A stretch of DNA of 64,000 nt, taken from the NCBI GenBank assembly GCA_037013685.1, contig CM072894.1:19710949-19774948 (forward strand), in the 5' to 3' direction. Source of the stretch: Acridotheres tristis. Taxonomy: Eukaryota > Chordata > Aves > Passeriformes > Sturnidae. A program made the position numbers and the translations under genes. Below the pieces are notes generated by a model. It saw only the letters and a program-made list of their open reading frames with translations, searched no databases and had not been told where the DNA came from. Shown in pieces: positions 50,641 through 61,749 of this stretch. Within the stretch, counting starts at the first letter, position 1, and every line of letters starts with the position of its first letter.

Positions 50641-53600
50641 CTGCAAAGAGGAGTTAAAGCAAACAACTCCAGGAATAATCCATGTTGTGTATTAGGGCTA
50701 CACGGGATTTGCATGTCTAAAGATGAGGAAAGGGGTCTGTTTGTACTCAACAATATACCGTGTTCTAAACTAGAAGACAAACGTTGAGTAAATAGACCTT
50801 AGATTTTCAAATAAACCAGGAGCTTACCATGTTAAGGGCAGCATTTTTATGCTACTACAAGTAATCATTTCACCACTCATTTCAGAAAATACGGAAAGTA
50901 TATTTCCTAAAAAGGAAAGGAATCACGCCATTGACTAGGATTTGTTCAAGGATTAAAGAATAAAAAGCACAGCTGAAACAAGCAGCACTAGTAACAGAAA
51001 TTAATACTGTAACACCTATTTTAATCTTTTGAAAATAAAAGCACATAACAATAATCAAAGAAATTTCGTTTACTTCTGTGTAGGATCTGTTAAGGCAGTG
51101 CAAAAATACTATAGTAAAAGCTCTAGGATTGCACATGGCTTCACGTTACCAGTGAATCAGCAACACCCAGCAGAATAGCAGCACATGCAATATTAGCATC
51201 TTCTGCTATATAGCTCAGAAACAGAACTGAATCAATTAAGCTAACAAATGGGCAACACAGTGCCATTACCACTCAGCATAAATCAGTACCATGTGTGAGG
51301 CAAAGAAACTAAGAATACGTCATGAAAACACCTCTAAATATAGCATAAATATAAATATAAGCCTGCCAAGCATGCCTCTGTGGCCTTAATTTTTGTTCTC
51401 TGAACACTGAATGCCTTCAAGCAAGCTGATGGCTAGTAAGTTATCAGTCACTTGTGCCTTACTTTCTTGCCTCTAGTTCTCCCACTTCTCTTAAGAGTCT
51501 TTCATCTAAAATCTGTCACAGCAACACTTCATGCAAATCCCAACTTTTTGTAACTTCCTCCTCACTCAAATTCTAGCTCATACCCAGTAAACAATCAAGG
51601 AGACATAACTGACTCCTCTATTCAACTTCTCTTTTCCCCTCAAAAGGGGTAGTCCAGCAGGTAAAAATGTGGTATCCCCTTTAACCCTAGACCCTTTGTT
51701 ACACACAAGCACAGTTAGCTGCTAACCCACAAGGTGTCACAGCACAGTAATTGGAATAGTAAGCAATCATTTATTCTCTTAATTACTTTCTCAGTTATAG
51801 CAAAGAAACAACAGTAGAGCTGCTGTGATTCAAAAGGACACAAGGACAAAAACTTCCAAGCTTCTAGAAAGATGAAATAAACTTCTAAGAAAGCAAATAA
51901 TCAGTTCTTTTTGGACTCATACACCTTAGCTGAAGAGATACAGAGTGTAAAACAGCAAGGCAGTTCTCAATTCAGAGCCATGAGTTCTTAGGATAGCTCT
52001 CTAACAGCAGTGTGCTTACTCTCTAGGTTTCACCATGATTATTTTGAACTAGAAGAATTTCAGTTTTGATTTTCCCAGCTACAGATCTCATGAGTTAATG
52101 AGTCTGAGAGACAAACAATGAGTTTACATTTCAAATTTGCCTTAAGAAAAATTTATGTGTAAAGCTTCAATTTCTCCTAGTTTTATGTGAAGCTTAAATT
52201 AAATACATAGTATATTATTGGTCACAACCAACGAGTAAGGCATAGCCAGTTGCAGGTTAAGATTTTGTTTTCCCTCCATATGCTTCCTTTGACCATAACA
52301 GTGCAGGATAGGAGACAGAAAATGTTATCACGTAAGACTGAAGCCCCAGGATCCACAATGAGAGCCATCAACACAAGGTTACCAACACTGCGTACAGAAG
52401 ACTTATCAATGATAAGTTTAAAGCCTCTGTTTCTCCAAAACAGATTACAGTACTTTGAACTTGCAGGACCGGAAAAGCTGCACTGGTAACTTCCAGGTCA
52501 GATATTTAGCTTTTGTCCACTAACTTCACAAACACTACAGGTTCCTATGAAGGCCAGCTTAGAAGTTTCAGGATATAAACAAACATTTTCCTCAAACCAT
52601 GAATCTTTTGAGTAGTTTCTGTAAAACTCAATACACTCTTAAGGAGACCAGGTGCTTGGTATTTATTAAGCTCACCAGCTAAGCAACACAGGCAGACTGC
52701 CCACAGCTGTCATATTAGGAGGTTGCACTCCCCTGTAGTCCTGATCATCCTTGCAGGGGGCACAATATAGATGGACAGTTTCCACTCATTTCTCACATGC
52801 ATCACCAAACCTCATTTCTCAACAAAATCTTTTTTTAAAAAGTCCATAGTCTCTTCCTGGCAGACTGTTATGCGTCTCACAGCTAAACTAATTTGCTGTT
52901 GAAAACATTAGTCCTTTCTTTATATGTTTGTCTCAAAGACACTATTAAAAAGTAAAAGGTTACTGATCTTTTTAGAAAGGACTAAAGAATCTGACATTAA
53001 AGTGTCATGTGATTATAACAATCATTCCTTACAAAAAATGCTAAATTTTTTTCAGTTTTATTCCTTCATTTAGAGATAAAAGGAAATGTAGTCTTCTCTA
53101 TATGTCAGTTTGCATCACATGACTTATTTTTCTAGGCCTGCTTTGTGTCTAATGTTGTATCTTTAATCTTATACGGTTTCAGATGATTCAGACGTTTTTG
53201 AAGTACACAAAGAGCTTATAGTATTGACTCTTCTTTGGTTTTTTAAATGCCTTATTTGCTTTAATATGTTTAATGCTTGTGAAAGATGGCAATGGTATCA
53301 TTGGCTTTTAGAAATGTAGTTCTTACAATAGTGTGGGCTTCTCCACAAAGCTCTGCCAACATGGTTCAGTGCCATCTCATTCTATTATTTATTACAGTTT
53401 GTATACCTGGCCCGGTGGGGATGTCAGGCATGTTTGTACATAGTTTCCTGGATCATTCTTGGAGTTCTTTCAGGCAGCCATATTAACATCACATGTGCTG
53501 TTTTCCAGTACCACTAGTACTACTGACATTAAGCAAAAACTTAGCACTACCTTCCCCAGCCACAAATTAATTTATGATTCCAAGATGAATGTATCTGATC

Positions 53601-53892
53601 ATCCCAAATCATAATTGCTTATATTTTCCAGTCACTTTATTGATAATTCAATTTAAGGCATGTTCTCCGTTTAGCCCTCCTTGTGGAAAGTGTTTTGCCA
53701 TGGAAAATTTCCCAAGATACTCTCCAGTAAACAAAACACCCCCCTCTTCACTTTGTTCTGGTTTTATTGTGATTGCTCTTCACACCTAGCCTTAAATTTC
53801 TGTGGATCTTCAGGATTCTCTTGCAGAATTTCTGCTCATAAATACTAAAGGTACTAATAAAGATTCCTTTTTGGTGATTGTTGCTCTCACCT
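50641..53892. other. Intergenic, nothing recognised
   Basis: About 3.2 kb of AT-rich sequence between the CpG patch and the inverted repeat. Short ORFs only. Confidence 0.6.
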
Positions 53893-53955
53893 ATTAATTT
53901 CATGAAGTATTGCCGGACAAAATAGGTAGAACCTACAAGAGCAAAAAAATTCCAC
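53893..53955 (+). repeat. 63 bp inverted repeat, left arm
   Basis: ATTAATTTCATGAAGTATTG..AAATTCCAC. The reverse complement of 55384-55446 matches this arm at 60 of 63 positions with no gaps. Similarity stops abruptly on both sides. Read on the plus strand the arm encodes NFMKYCRTK, a stop, then VEPTRAKKFH. The right arm on the minus strand gives the same peptide without the stop. Confidence 0.9.
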
Positions 53956-53957
53956 TT

Positions 53958-54229
53958 ATTTTGGCCTCCTTAGTACGTTTCAGCATTTCATGAAAATCTA
54001 TGGTTCTGTTTCCTTTTCTAGACACAAATTCCTTTGTGCCAATTTTTTTTAAGGTGCCATCTGTTTGTTTGGCTTTTTTTATAATTGTCTCTTGTGGTTT
54101 AATTGTGTTGGAATCCTTCAGAACTTGATCCTGCACCACAACCAGAGGGATAAACAATTGTACAAACTGTCCTACAGCAAACTCCCAAAGAACATAATGT
54201 AAACAGTGGATTATGGACTTGTGGTGCAC
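53958..54229 (-). other. Unrecognised minus-strand ORF, exon-like
   Basis: A 98-codon ORF (53933-54229) whose central part, from a possible acceptor TTGTGGTGCAG (ending at 54132 on the minus strand), reads DQVLKDSNTIKPQETIIKKA then KQTDGTLKKIGTKEFV and SRKGNRTIDFHEMLKRTKEA. The lysine-rich, low-complexity-free composition looks more like real protein than the surrounding chance ORFs. I do not recognise it. Its last codons run antisense through the left inverted-repeat arm, suggesting a rearranged or decayed gene piece. Coding status is unproven. Confidence 0.25.
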
Positions 54230-55272
54230 CCTGTCATTTTATTCGCAATATACTGCAAGTCTTAATGCTAAGACTAAAACTGGTATTAAGCATTCTATAC
54301 AATAACCACATTCCAAAGCACAATAAGAAGCACAGAGCAATCCAAGTAATCAAAAACTACTCTCATAGTATAGGAAAAACACCTCTGCACAATCTTTTGG
54401 GAAGTGCCTATTCCTTTCCCGAATTCAGTTACTATACTGAATTAAAACTACTAAGCTCATAACACTACTTGGAATTATGCCAGTGTGACCAATAGAAGTA
54501 AAATTCTTGGACTCTTAAATAAGCGGGTGCCACATTCAGGCACCAGCCCCCTTATGTACTAAGAGCTGCATTGTGGGAGCTTGACTTAATTTGTCAAAAA
54601 AAGCCTGAAGGATGTATCTGATTAATTGTAAGGTTATACATGAGAAAGTATTTGCACAAACCAGAAATTATTTTCTAAGGTAACGAATGCACACTCCAAA
54701 CAAGAATTAAAATCACATTATTGCAGAGCACATGAATGTCAGATACAGAGGCCTTGTGAGGAAATTGCTACAGTACTAAACATAAAGAATCTGGCAGAGG
54801 ACTATCTTGAAAACATACTATATAGTTTATTACAGTCTGCTTTAAAACAGCCTAATTCTCTGGTTTTACACAAAATTCTTTGTATAGTCCAAGAAAGAAA
54901 ATAACATTGCTACAAATGACGGGAATTGCATCTTAGGCCTCTCAAAGTTTCTTTGCTGAGTCATGTCATCTGACCAGTCACACAAGAATATATGTCAGCT
55001 TGTAGCTAGTCATGGAGATGATCAGAGATTTTTTTGAAGGAGCTGAAGCTAATGTGCTTAAGCCATTGAACAAAAATGTCATATATGCTCTTTATGTGCA
55101 CTTTGTTCTCCATATTAAATCATATGCATCATAGATCTTTAAGGACAAAATTACTGATGCACAGCACATGTGCTCCTTTAGCGACCAGAGTTTACCCTAG
55201 CAAAGTATTATCAAACATAGGAGTTTTTAAGACTATAGAAAGGAAATTAACACGCTCTATTTTCTCTGCTAC
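54230..55272. other. Spacer between inverted-repeat ORFs, nothing recognised
   Basis: AT-rich. Short plus ORFs at 54265-54462 and 55076-55276 have no recognisable features. Confidence 0.55.
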
Positions 55273-55494
55273 TTAGTTGTCATCTCTCAGCATTTTTCTC
55301 CATAATGATTTAATCTTGTTGAAAATTTTGGGCCGACATTCTGATGATGCCCCCCAGTAATTGGAGTAAGTTCCCGAAGTTAGGTGGAATTTTTTCACTC
55401 TTGTAGGTTCTACCTTTTTTGTCCGGCAATACTTCATGAAATTAATGACTGCCTCCAATTTTTTATCAATGCCTACAACTTCCTAAGGGTTTTG
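55273..55494 (-). other. Unrecognised minus-strand ORF containing the right repeat arm
   Basis: Starting after a possible acceptor CCCTTAG (about 55487), an open frame reads EVVGIDKKLEAVINFMKYCR then TKKVEPTRVKKFHLTSGTYS, NYWGASSECRPKIFNKIKSL and ends RDDN-stop at 55273. The 61-codon ORF beginning at Met covers 55273-55458. The product is basic with two cysteines and no membrane segment. I recognise no family. It may be a retrocopy fragment, part of an old transposon, or a lineage-specific exon. Confidence 0.25.
55384..55446 (-). repeat. 63 bp inverted repeat, right arm
   Basis: Reverse complement of the left arm at 53893-53955 with three substitutions. It lies inside the 55273-55494 minus-strand open frame. 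Both arms end in ATTAAT on the outside, so a TTAA tetranucleotide flanks each arm, but the termini do not look like known piggyBac ends. Confidence 0.9.
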
Positions 55495-55869
55495 GTTTAA
55501 GATGTATGTTTCTTTGTGTGGCTTGTTCCACATTTCCAAAGCGTATTTCTGCTGGACGCTGCTTGGTCTCAGCTCAGCACTGTCATTTTGCATCTTTTAT
55601 TTCGCTCGCCCTTTTCCTATACTTTCACTAGAACCTCAGTATATTCTTTACCTGATTCATCACTCTTTACAGCAGATTACCATCCCTGAGGAGAATAGTG
55701 AGGCTTTACCAACAACAAAGGTATTAAAAAGCAACCACAAATTAGCAGCTAAATCATCGGACCTGGTTTCTGTTACACATCCCACCGAGAAAGCTTTCCT
55801 GGTGCCCTCGGGGTAAACAAGGATCGGGCGAACTCGAAGTTTTACAGATTCAAGGCGGAGAAGCGCTTA

Positions 55870-56490
55870 CTTTCTGTCATGTTTCCAGCGAAGGGGCCGC
55901 CCGGAGGAGGGGCCGCCGCCTCTCATCCCCCGCCCGCCCGTGCCAGCCCTGGGCGCTCCTCCCGCCCCCGACGGCGATCCAGCGGGTCCGTGCAGCCGCG
56001 GCCGGGCCGGGCCGGGCTCTCACCGCCCTTCCCACACGGCGGGGGCGCCGCGGGACCGCTCCGAGCCCGCCTGAGGGGAGCGCGTGCCGGACGCCGCGAG
56101 CGCCGCGAGGAGCGCGGCGCGCCCGCCCGCCCCGGGCCCGCCGGCCATGGAGCCGCCGCCGCCGGCCGCCGCTCAGCAGGTACCGGGCGGACACTGGGGA
56201 CAGGCCAGGTGTGGGACTGTGCGCGGCGCGGCGAGCCCGCCGGCACCCGCCGGACTCCGCTGTGCGCTCCGCCGCCCGTGGGGCGGGGATGGGTGAGAGG
56301 CGCACCGCGGCCGGTTGCGGCGGCTGCCGCTGGAACGTCCCGCACCGCGGACGAGCGGGCGGCAGCGATGGACTTTCCATCTCTGTTCAGTTGCCCCCGA
56401 ATTCGTAGGACGAAGAAAAGTCATAGGTACCACGAGGGGGAGAAATGCGGTGTCGGGGCCTCAGCCGTGTGAGGCAGGGGAACGAAGGGC
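55870..56490. promoter_or_regulatory. SLC38A11: CpG island promoter of SLC38A11
   Basis: A sharp transition from AT-rich DNA to very GC- and CpG-dense sequence surrounding the first coding exon, with GC-box-like stretches (CCCGCCC repeatedly, 55925-55975; CCGCCC near 56020) and no TATA box. This is a standard CpG-island promoter. The start site is not determinable by eye but should lie upstream of the ATG at 56147. Long ORFs on both strands here result from lack of AT-rich stop codons. Confidence 0.75.
56147..56179 (+). CDS. SLC38A11: SLC38A11 exon 1 (start)
   Basis: GCCATGG is a strong Kozak context. It encodes MEPPPPAAAQQ and then the donor G|GTACCG. The downstream exon continues in phase 0. 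The short proline/alanine N-terminus is cytosolic and poorly conserved. No upstream in-frame ATG is present in this reading frame within the CpG island. The 2493 nt intron after it carries the minisatellite at 56545. Confidence 0.7.
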
Positions 56491-56544
56491 GTTTGCTCGG
56501 CACGGCTGAAATTGGGTGTCGCGTGAGCACCGGAGCGTGGAGCG

Positions 56545-56731
56545 CCCCGTCTCCAGCCGTGCCCCATCTCCAGCCGTGCCCCGTCTCCAGCCGTGCCCCA
56601 TCTCCTGCCGTGCCCCGTCTCCAGCCGTGCCCCGTCTCCAGCCGTGCCCCATCTCCTGCCGTGCCCCGTCTCCAGCCGTGCCCCATCTCCTGCCGTGCCC
56701 CATCTCCAGCCGTGCCCCGTCTCCAGCCGTG
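56545..56731. repeat. 17 bp minisatellite, 11 copies
   Basis: Eleven tandem copies of CCCC(G/A)TCTCC(A/T)GCCGTG, exactly 187 bp with no indels. The variable positions define three unit types (G..A, A..A, A..T) in an interspersed order. Located in SLC38A11 intron 1 at the edge of the CpG island. Because 17 is not divisible by 3, it opens all frames and creates the long spurious ORFs from 56387 to 56977. Confidence 0.95.
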
Positions 56732-58672
56732 CCCGCTGCTGTCGCTGCCGTAGCGGGTAGCCTTGGCTGGCCCGTGGCTCGCAGGGGGCCGCAGGAGGCG
56801 ACCCTGCGAGGGGCAGACGCCTCCCGTTCACCCCTCCCGCCTTGCACAGCTCTCTGGCCGGGCTGGCGTCCATCCCTATCTGCGGGCCAGGGGCACCCTC
56901 GGGAGCGCTGCTCTTCACACAGCAGCCGTTTCACCCGTGCCACAACTTTTTGTTACCTTTTCTTTTTCCCCACTTAAATACGTCCCTTCCAGCCGGGGAA
57001 AGGGACCAGGGCTTAGCAAAGCGCGTTGTGTTAATTTCTTGTAATAACTGAAGAGAGAGAAATGGACTGTTCTATTCAGAGCAATTTCACCTGTACTGTG
57101 CTGTTAGCAAAGAGCATTAAAATTTCAGGAGAGAATGCCAGTGATGCTTCTGTTGCCGAAATCAGTAGTGAAATATAGCACAAATCTAAATAAGAAACAA
57201 CTGAGGGAGAATGTCACTTATGAAACTCTGTGATATGAGGAGGATAGGAGATAGTGGTTAGTTTGTCTGTGATGACACAAAAGACTTGGAGACACCAAGT
57301 GAAAATACTGAATGGTAAATTCAGAACAAATTAAATTAAAATACCTGTCTCTTCCTAGGGTGCGTATTAAAACGTGGCACTCACTGACACATGATATTGT
57401 AGATTCTAAAACTTATAGACTGTTTCAATAAAGGGAAAAATCAAGCAGCAGTCCATTAAGAAGTGTGATGCACCAAGAACACAACCACTTTGGGAAGTCT
57501 AAAATATACAAGCTGAAGGAAAGCTGGGACAGGAAAGTTACTTGCTAACTAGCTATTTCCTATGTTCTTATGCTTTTCCCTAGGCACCTTCCATGGTCAT
57601 CACTCAGAAATGGGATACCACTCTATACTGGCCTTTGATCTGAGACAGTATTACCCTTCTTATGTTAGTGCTGCTTAAGGATTAAAGGTTCCACTTAAAT
57701 GTGCCCTACTAGAGGCAGGCAATCTTATGCTTGTCAGCTTATGTCTGTCTACAGATGACTTAGATTTTTCAGTAATTTAATTTTTTTTCCAGGGATATTA
57801 GTGACAAGCATCTGAGTTTGTACTACCTGCTATGTATGTTAAATAGGCTTCTGCATCCATGAAATAATGGTTTTACCTTCAAACTTAGTACACAGAACAC
57901 AGGCAAGCATTTTATTCATTAAATGCTTGTTCCTCCCTTGAATTTCACAGCTTCAGGTAAAATACAGTCTTTCTAATGGACAATTCTAAAATGTTCCTCT
58001 GGCAGCACAGTGGTGATCTAAGGAGAGGGTTACTGCATGTTTATTACAAAGTTCTTTTATGAAGATACAAACATCAATTTTTGAAGCTACTGGCTACATA
58101 TTGTACTTTGAACTTTGGTTATTTCCCACAGAAACTTTCTGGGACTAGCTGATTTTATAGTGTCATTAACTATTCGTAATTAACTAAACCATTGAATGGC
58201 ACAGAAATATTTAAAATACTGGATAAAACCTTGGATTAGAGTATGTTAAGATGTTGGCATACTTTACTAGTAAGTCTTGAAATTAATTTCATTTCCCTAA
58301 TTCAGAAACTTTTTTTACTGACTAATTGTATTAGCCAAGCTGTTTTCAAAAATACTTGATTCACATTTCTGCCTTTGAAACATGACTAAGAATGTCTTTG
58401 TTTAGCAGCCTACCTCTGAGTTTATATATATTTCTGTCCTTCCACTTACTATTTTCCGGATAATTACAGAAGATTATGGGTCAGACTTATAGAGGAATTA
58501 GCTGCTTAATACCCCTTTGATTTCTCACTGAAAAAAAGGGGATTTATTTATCAAAATACCTCTACAAATCTGAGTCTATGACAATTTTTTTAAATCTTTA
58601 ATAGACTGTGCAAAATCGTCGTTCTCACCTATTTTTCTCATGTATAGTGTTTTCCTTGTCTTCCTGAAATAG
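56732..58672 (+). other. SLC38A11: Remainder of SLC38A11 intron 1
   Basis: GC-rich until about 56935, then AT-rich. No gene or repeat family recognised. Ends with CCTGAAATAG. Confidence 0.7.
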
Positions 58673-58790
58673 GTAGAAACAGATGACCAAATAGCCCTCC
58701 TTAGTAAGCCCAGGAATAAAGGAGGAAACAGTGATCTGGCATCAGCTGGCTTTAACATCATTAATTCAATCATAGGATCAGGCATTATAG
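58673..58790 (+). CDS. SLC38A11: SLC38A11 exon 2: N-terminus and TM1
   Basis: 118 nt, 39 codons plus one base. It encodes VETDDQIALLSKPRNKGGNS, then DLASAGFNIINSIIGSGII. The SIIGSGIIG helix break is the substrate and sodium site of APC-fold transporters. Acceptor CTGAAATAG, donor G|GTAAGT. Confidence 0.93.
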
Positions 58791-59204
58791 GTAAGTCTGC
58801 TTTTCTTCACTATCTTGTATTCAGTCTTGTATATTCATGCATGACTATCCACTTGGAGAATAACACTGACTCCTTATTTTCTGCTGCTGTTTTTAAAGAT
58901 TTTTCGCTGTATTTATTTGCTTACTTTACAAAAATGCAGACGTGTCAGTTGAGGCCACACCTTAGTGATAAATACCCCAGAGTCTCTTGGCCATAATGAT
59001 CAGAGAGGTTGGGCAGGTGCTGGCTGAGCTTCATACTTAAGCAACACTTTGTCCACTGAAAATTATCTTTTTTAGGTTTAAGCATGCTGGTTCAATTTGG
59101 GAGATGACTAGCATTTTTTAAAATCTGATTTTTTCTTTATTTTAATTCTCACAAATAAATATTTGGAAAGAGTATTGTAGAATCTCTCCTTTTCTGCTTT
59201 GCAG

Positions 59205-59279
59205 GATTGCCATATTCGATGAAGGAAGCAGGTTTTCCTCTAGGAGTACTGCTTTTGCTTGTGGTTGCCTATATCACAG
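59205..59279 (+). CDS. SLC38A11: SLC38A11 exon 3: TM1 end and TM2
   Basis: 75 nt. It completes Gly, then encodes LPYSMKEAGFPLGVLLLLVV and AYIT. LPYSMK.AGFPLG is a conserved AAAP-family signature. Acceptor TTTGCAG, donor G|GTACTC (weaker). Confidence 0.94.
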
Positions 59280-59867
59280 GTACTCTAAAGGCAATTTCTG
59301 TTGTAAAGATAAAATTAGTCCTGCAATATTTTAGCTGATCTTGAGTTTAATTATACCTTAAACAAGTATATCTATGACAATAAAAATGACTAATTTTTTT
59401 GTTACCTCACTAATCCCTTAAGCAGATTAGTAAAAATAGAGACTTACACAGTACAACATATGATGCTGCTTTTTGACTGCATTTGTTTTCATAAAGCCTT
59501 AGTTTCCTGGTCGAGGTAACATTTGAAAGAATGTTCTTATTTTTGCCCCCATAATCACCTGTTTGAGTCCATGTTTTTATCCTAATTAAGAGACTGAATC
59601 TTGAGTGGGTTGTATATGACTGTTTAAAAATAGACCACAGAATGAAAACCTTTGATTGTACTATGATTTTAAGTATTTTTCTCCCAATATGAGCCTATAG
59701 CTCCTGGGTTGAAAGATTTTGTGAGATTTCTCATCCCTGGTCTTCCTAGTGCCACTGCTTTTCTTCTTACAGACTGTTTTTTTTTTTAGAAGAGTGAAAG
59801 AAGATGAAAAGTAATCAACCACAAGTTGGCTTATATTGTCTTTAACAGTAGTTTTATATTTTAACAG

Positions 59868-60002
59868 ATTATTCCATTATATTACTGATCAAAGGAGGAA
59901 ATCTGTCCAGTACGAGAACCTATCAAGAGCTGGTCAAAAAAACCTATGGTCTTGTAGGTTATCTAATCCTTTCAACTCTCCAGTTTTTATATCCATTTAT
60001 TG
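59868..60002 (+). CDS. SLC38A11: SLC38A11 exon 4: TM2-TM3
   Basis: 135 nt. It encodes DYSIILLIKGGNLSSTRTYQ, ELVKKTYGLVGYLILSTLQF and LYPFI. The TYQELV segment precedes TM3, as in SLC38 proteins. Acceptor TTTTAACAG, donor G|GTAAGA. Following intron 1681 nt with a long A-run at about 61484-61507. Confidence 0.94.
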
Positions 60003-61483
60003 GTAAGATCACATAAAATAGAAATGTTTAACTTCTATAAGTAACAAGCTTTTTCACATTACTTCATTGTTTTGCTGATTAAATACTAAGAACCATATAA
60101 AGAATGTACTGTGTATGCTTCTTTGCTATTTAAAAAAATTACATTTATGTTGTGAGTTCTGAAAAATGACTGAGGAGTAATTCAATGAGTTGAAGGATCA
60201 GAATAATAGAAATTAACTGAAATGTAATAGCAGAGAAATTCGTCATCACACAGATGAAAATTAATGACAAAAGTAGCTAGGAAAATAGCAAAGGAGATTC
60301 TGTTCTCAGTTGAGTAGCAGAGCACAAAGCTGATGTGTCTGAAATAAAAGGAAAATATGAATTTAGGAGTGTACAGAATTAGTATTTTTTCAGAGGTGCA
60401 ATGTTACTGTAATTGGGGAAGCCACTGTTTAGGTCTTGCTAGAATATTATGTGCTGTCATTGCTCTGCAGAAGCATTAGTTCAGCCTCATACCCAACGAG
60501 GTACTAGGAAATTGGGTAGTCAAGACCCCTTCGAAGAAGAAATAGTAAATGAACAAAAAGGTATAATCTGGGCAGGAATTTTTTAGACCAGAAGTTTGAA
60601 ATAAAGTTATAATCTGAATCTGTCTCCTGCTGTTGCAACATAATTAAATCAAATCTGAAATAATCTTGATATTTTCACACATGGGGCTGCATGTGTGAAG
60701 TCATCACCTGATGACTTGAGATATCAGGAGTCTGGACTTCATGATCACAGAGTCACAGATCAAAATTCCTGTTTTGGGTCTGGATACAGATACCTGACAT
60801 TTTTAAGGGTGTCAAGTTACTGTTACTGCAGGCAGCAGTGTTACACTTTTAATTATACTCCTTTATAAATCAACTACTCCATCAATAATACGAAAAAAGA
60901 ATTGTAAAGGTCTCAGTCCTTACCATGGAGCTATGGTTATGCTCTTGTAAGTGTTTGAATTAATTTATATAAGTAGTGTTAATGACATAAAATTTCACAA
61001 TACTGAATATTTTCATATAGTTAAGGTCAGTAAGTAAACATATGCTGTCTAAATGCTGAGGACCACGAGAGTGTATAAACATATTTTGTGTGTACATATA
61101 TGCACATGCACAAATTTAGTCATTCTTAGTGTAGTGTTAGGGAAGAATGAAATATGAGTGCTAAGGCTACAGCACTTACATGAGAGGGAGTCCCTATCTA
61201 ATATTGTAATCGATTTTTTCCTTCTTTTCTCTGGTTTAAAGAGTTAGCTGCTTTTTGCGTGAGCTAGAAAGTCCTTTGCATTTCGTTGCAGAATTGATTT
61301 TTAGACTAGCACAGGAAATTTACTAAATATAAACAATCATTTGAAAAGAAACTGACAAAGAATTGCTATTTGAAACAAACAGTTTTAGAAAGCCTTTTTT
61401 ACCCTCTTCTGAAGTAAGCTTATATGGCCACTCAGCACAATGGCCTTGTTTATAAGGCTGCATTATTGCTTAGGTTGTACCTG

Positions 61484-61507
61484 TTAAAAAAAAAAAAAAA
61501 AAAAAAA
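61484..61507. repeat. Poly(A) tract in intron 4
   Basis: About 23 consecutive A residues following GTACCTGTT. No adjacent retroposed sequence is recognisable, so this is called simple sequence. Confidence 0.85.
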
Positions 61508-61683
61508 GATGCATTAAATAATTATTTTTTTAAACCTGAAACTTACAAGTTGTTGCTGCTAGCCAGAATTCATATTAGAGGGATAGTGGCATATAATCCT
61601 GAAATCTACAAAATGTGCGAATTCAATATTAATCAAATATTTTGGATATGACTTATACTAACAAAAAACTTATTTTCTTTAAG

Positions 61684-61749
61684 CTATGATCAGTTACAAT
61701 ATAATAACAGGAGACACTTTAACTAAAGTTTTTCAGAGAATTCCTGGAG
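61684..61749 (+). CDS. SLC38A11: SLC38A11 exon 5
   Basis: 66 nt, encoding AMISYNIITGDTLTKVFQRI and PG. Continues TM3 and the following loop. Acceptor TTTAAG (weak pyrimidine tract but with TTTTCTTT before it), donor G|GTAAGA. Frame agrees with both neighbours. Confidence 0.92.

Noticed and set aside
55877..56472. Long ORFs on both strands (up to 197 codons) around the CpG island
   Set aside because: Compositional artefact of GC-rich DNA lacking stop codons. Arg/Pro/Ala-rich with no domains, and they conflict with the clear SLC38A11 exon 1.
56387..56977. Repetitive proteins of 99-165 codons in several frames
   Set aside because: Created by the 17 bp minisatellite, whose unit length opens every reading frame.
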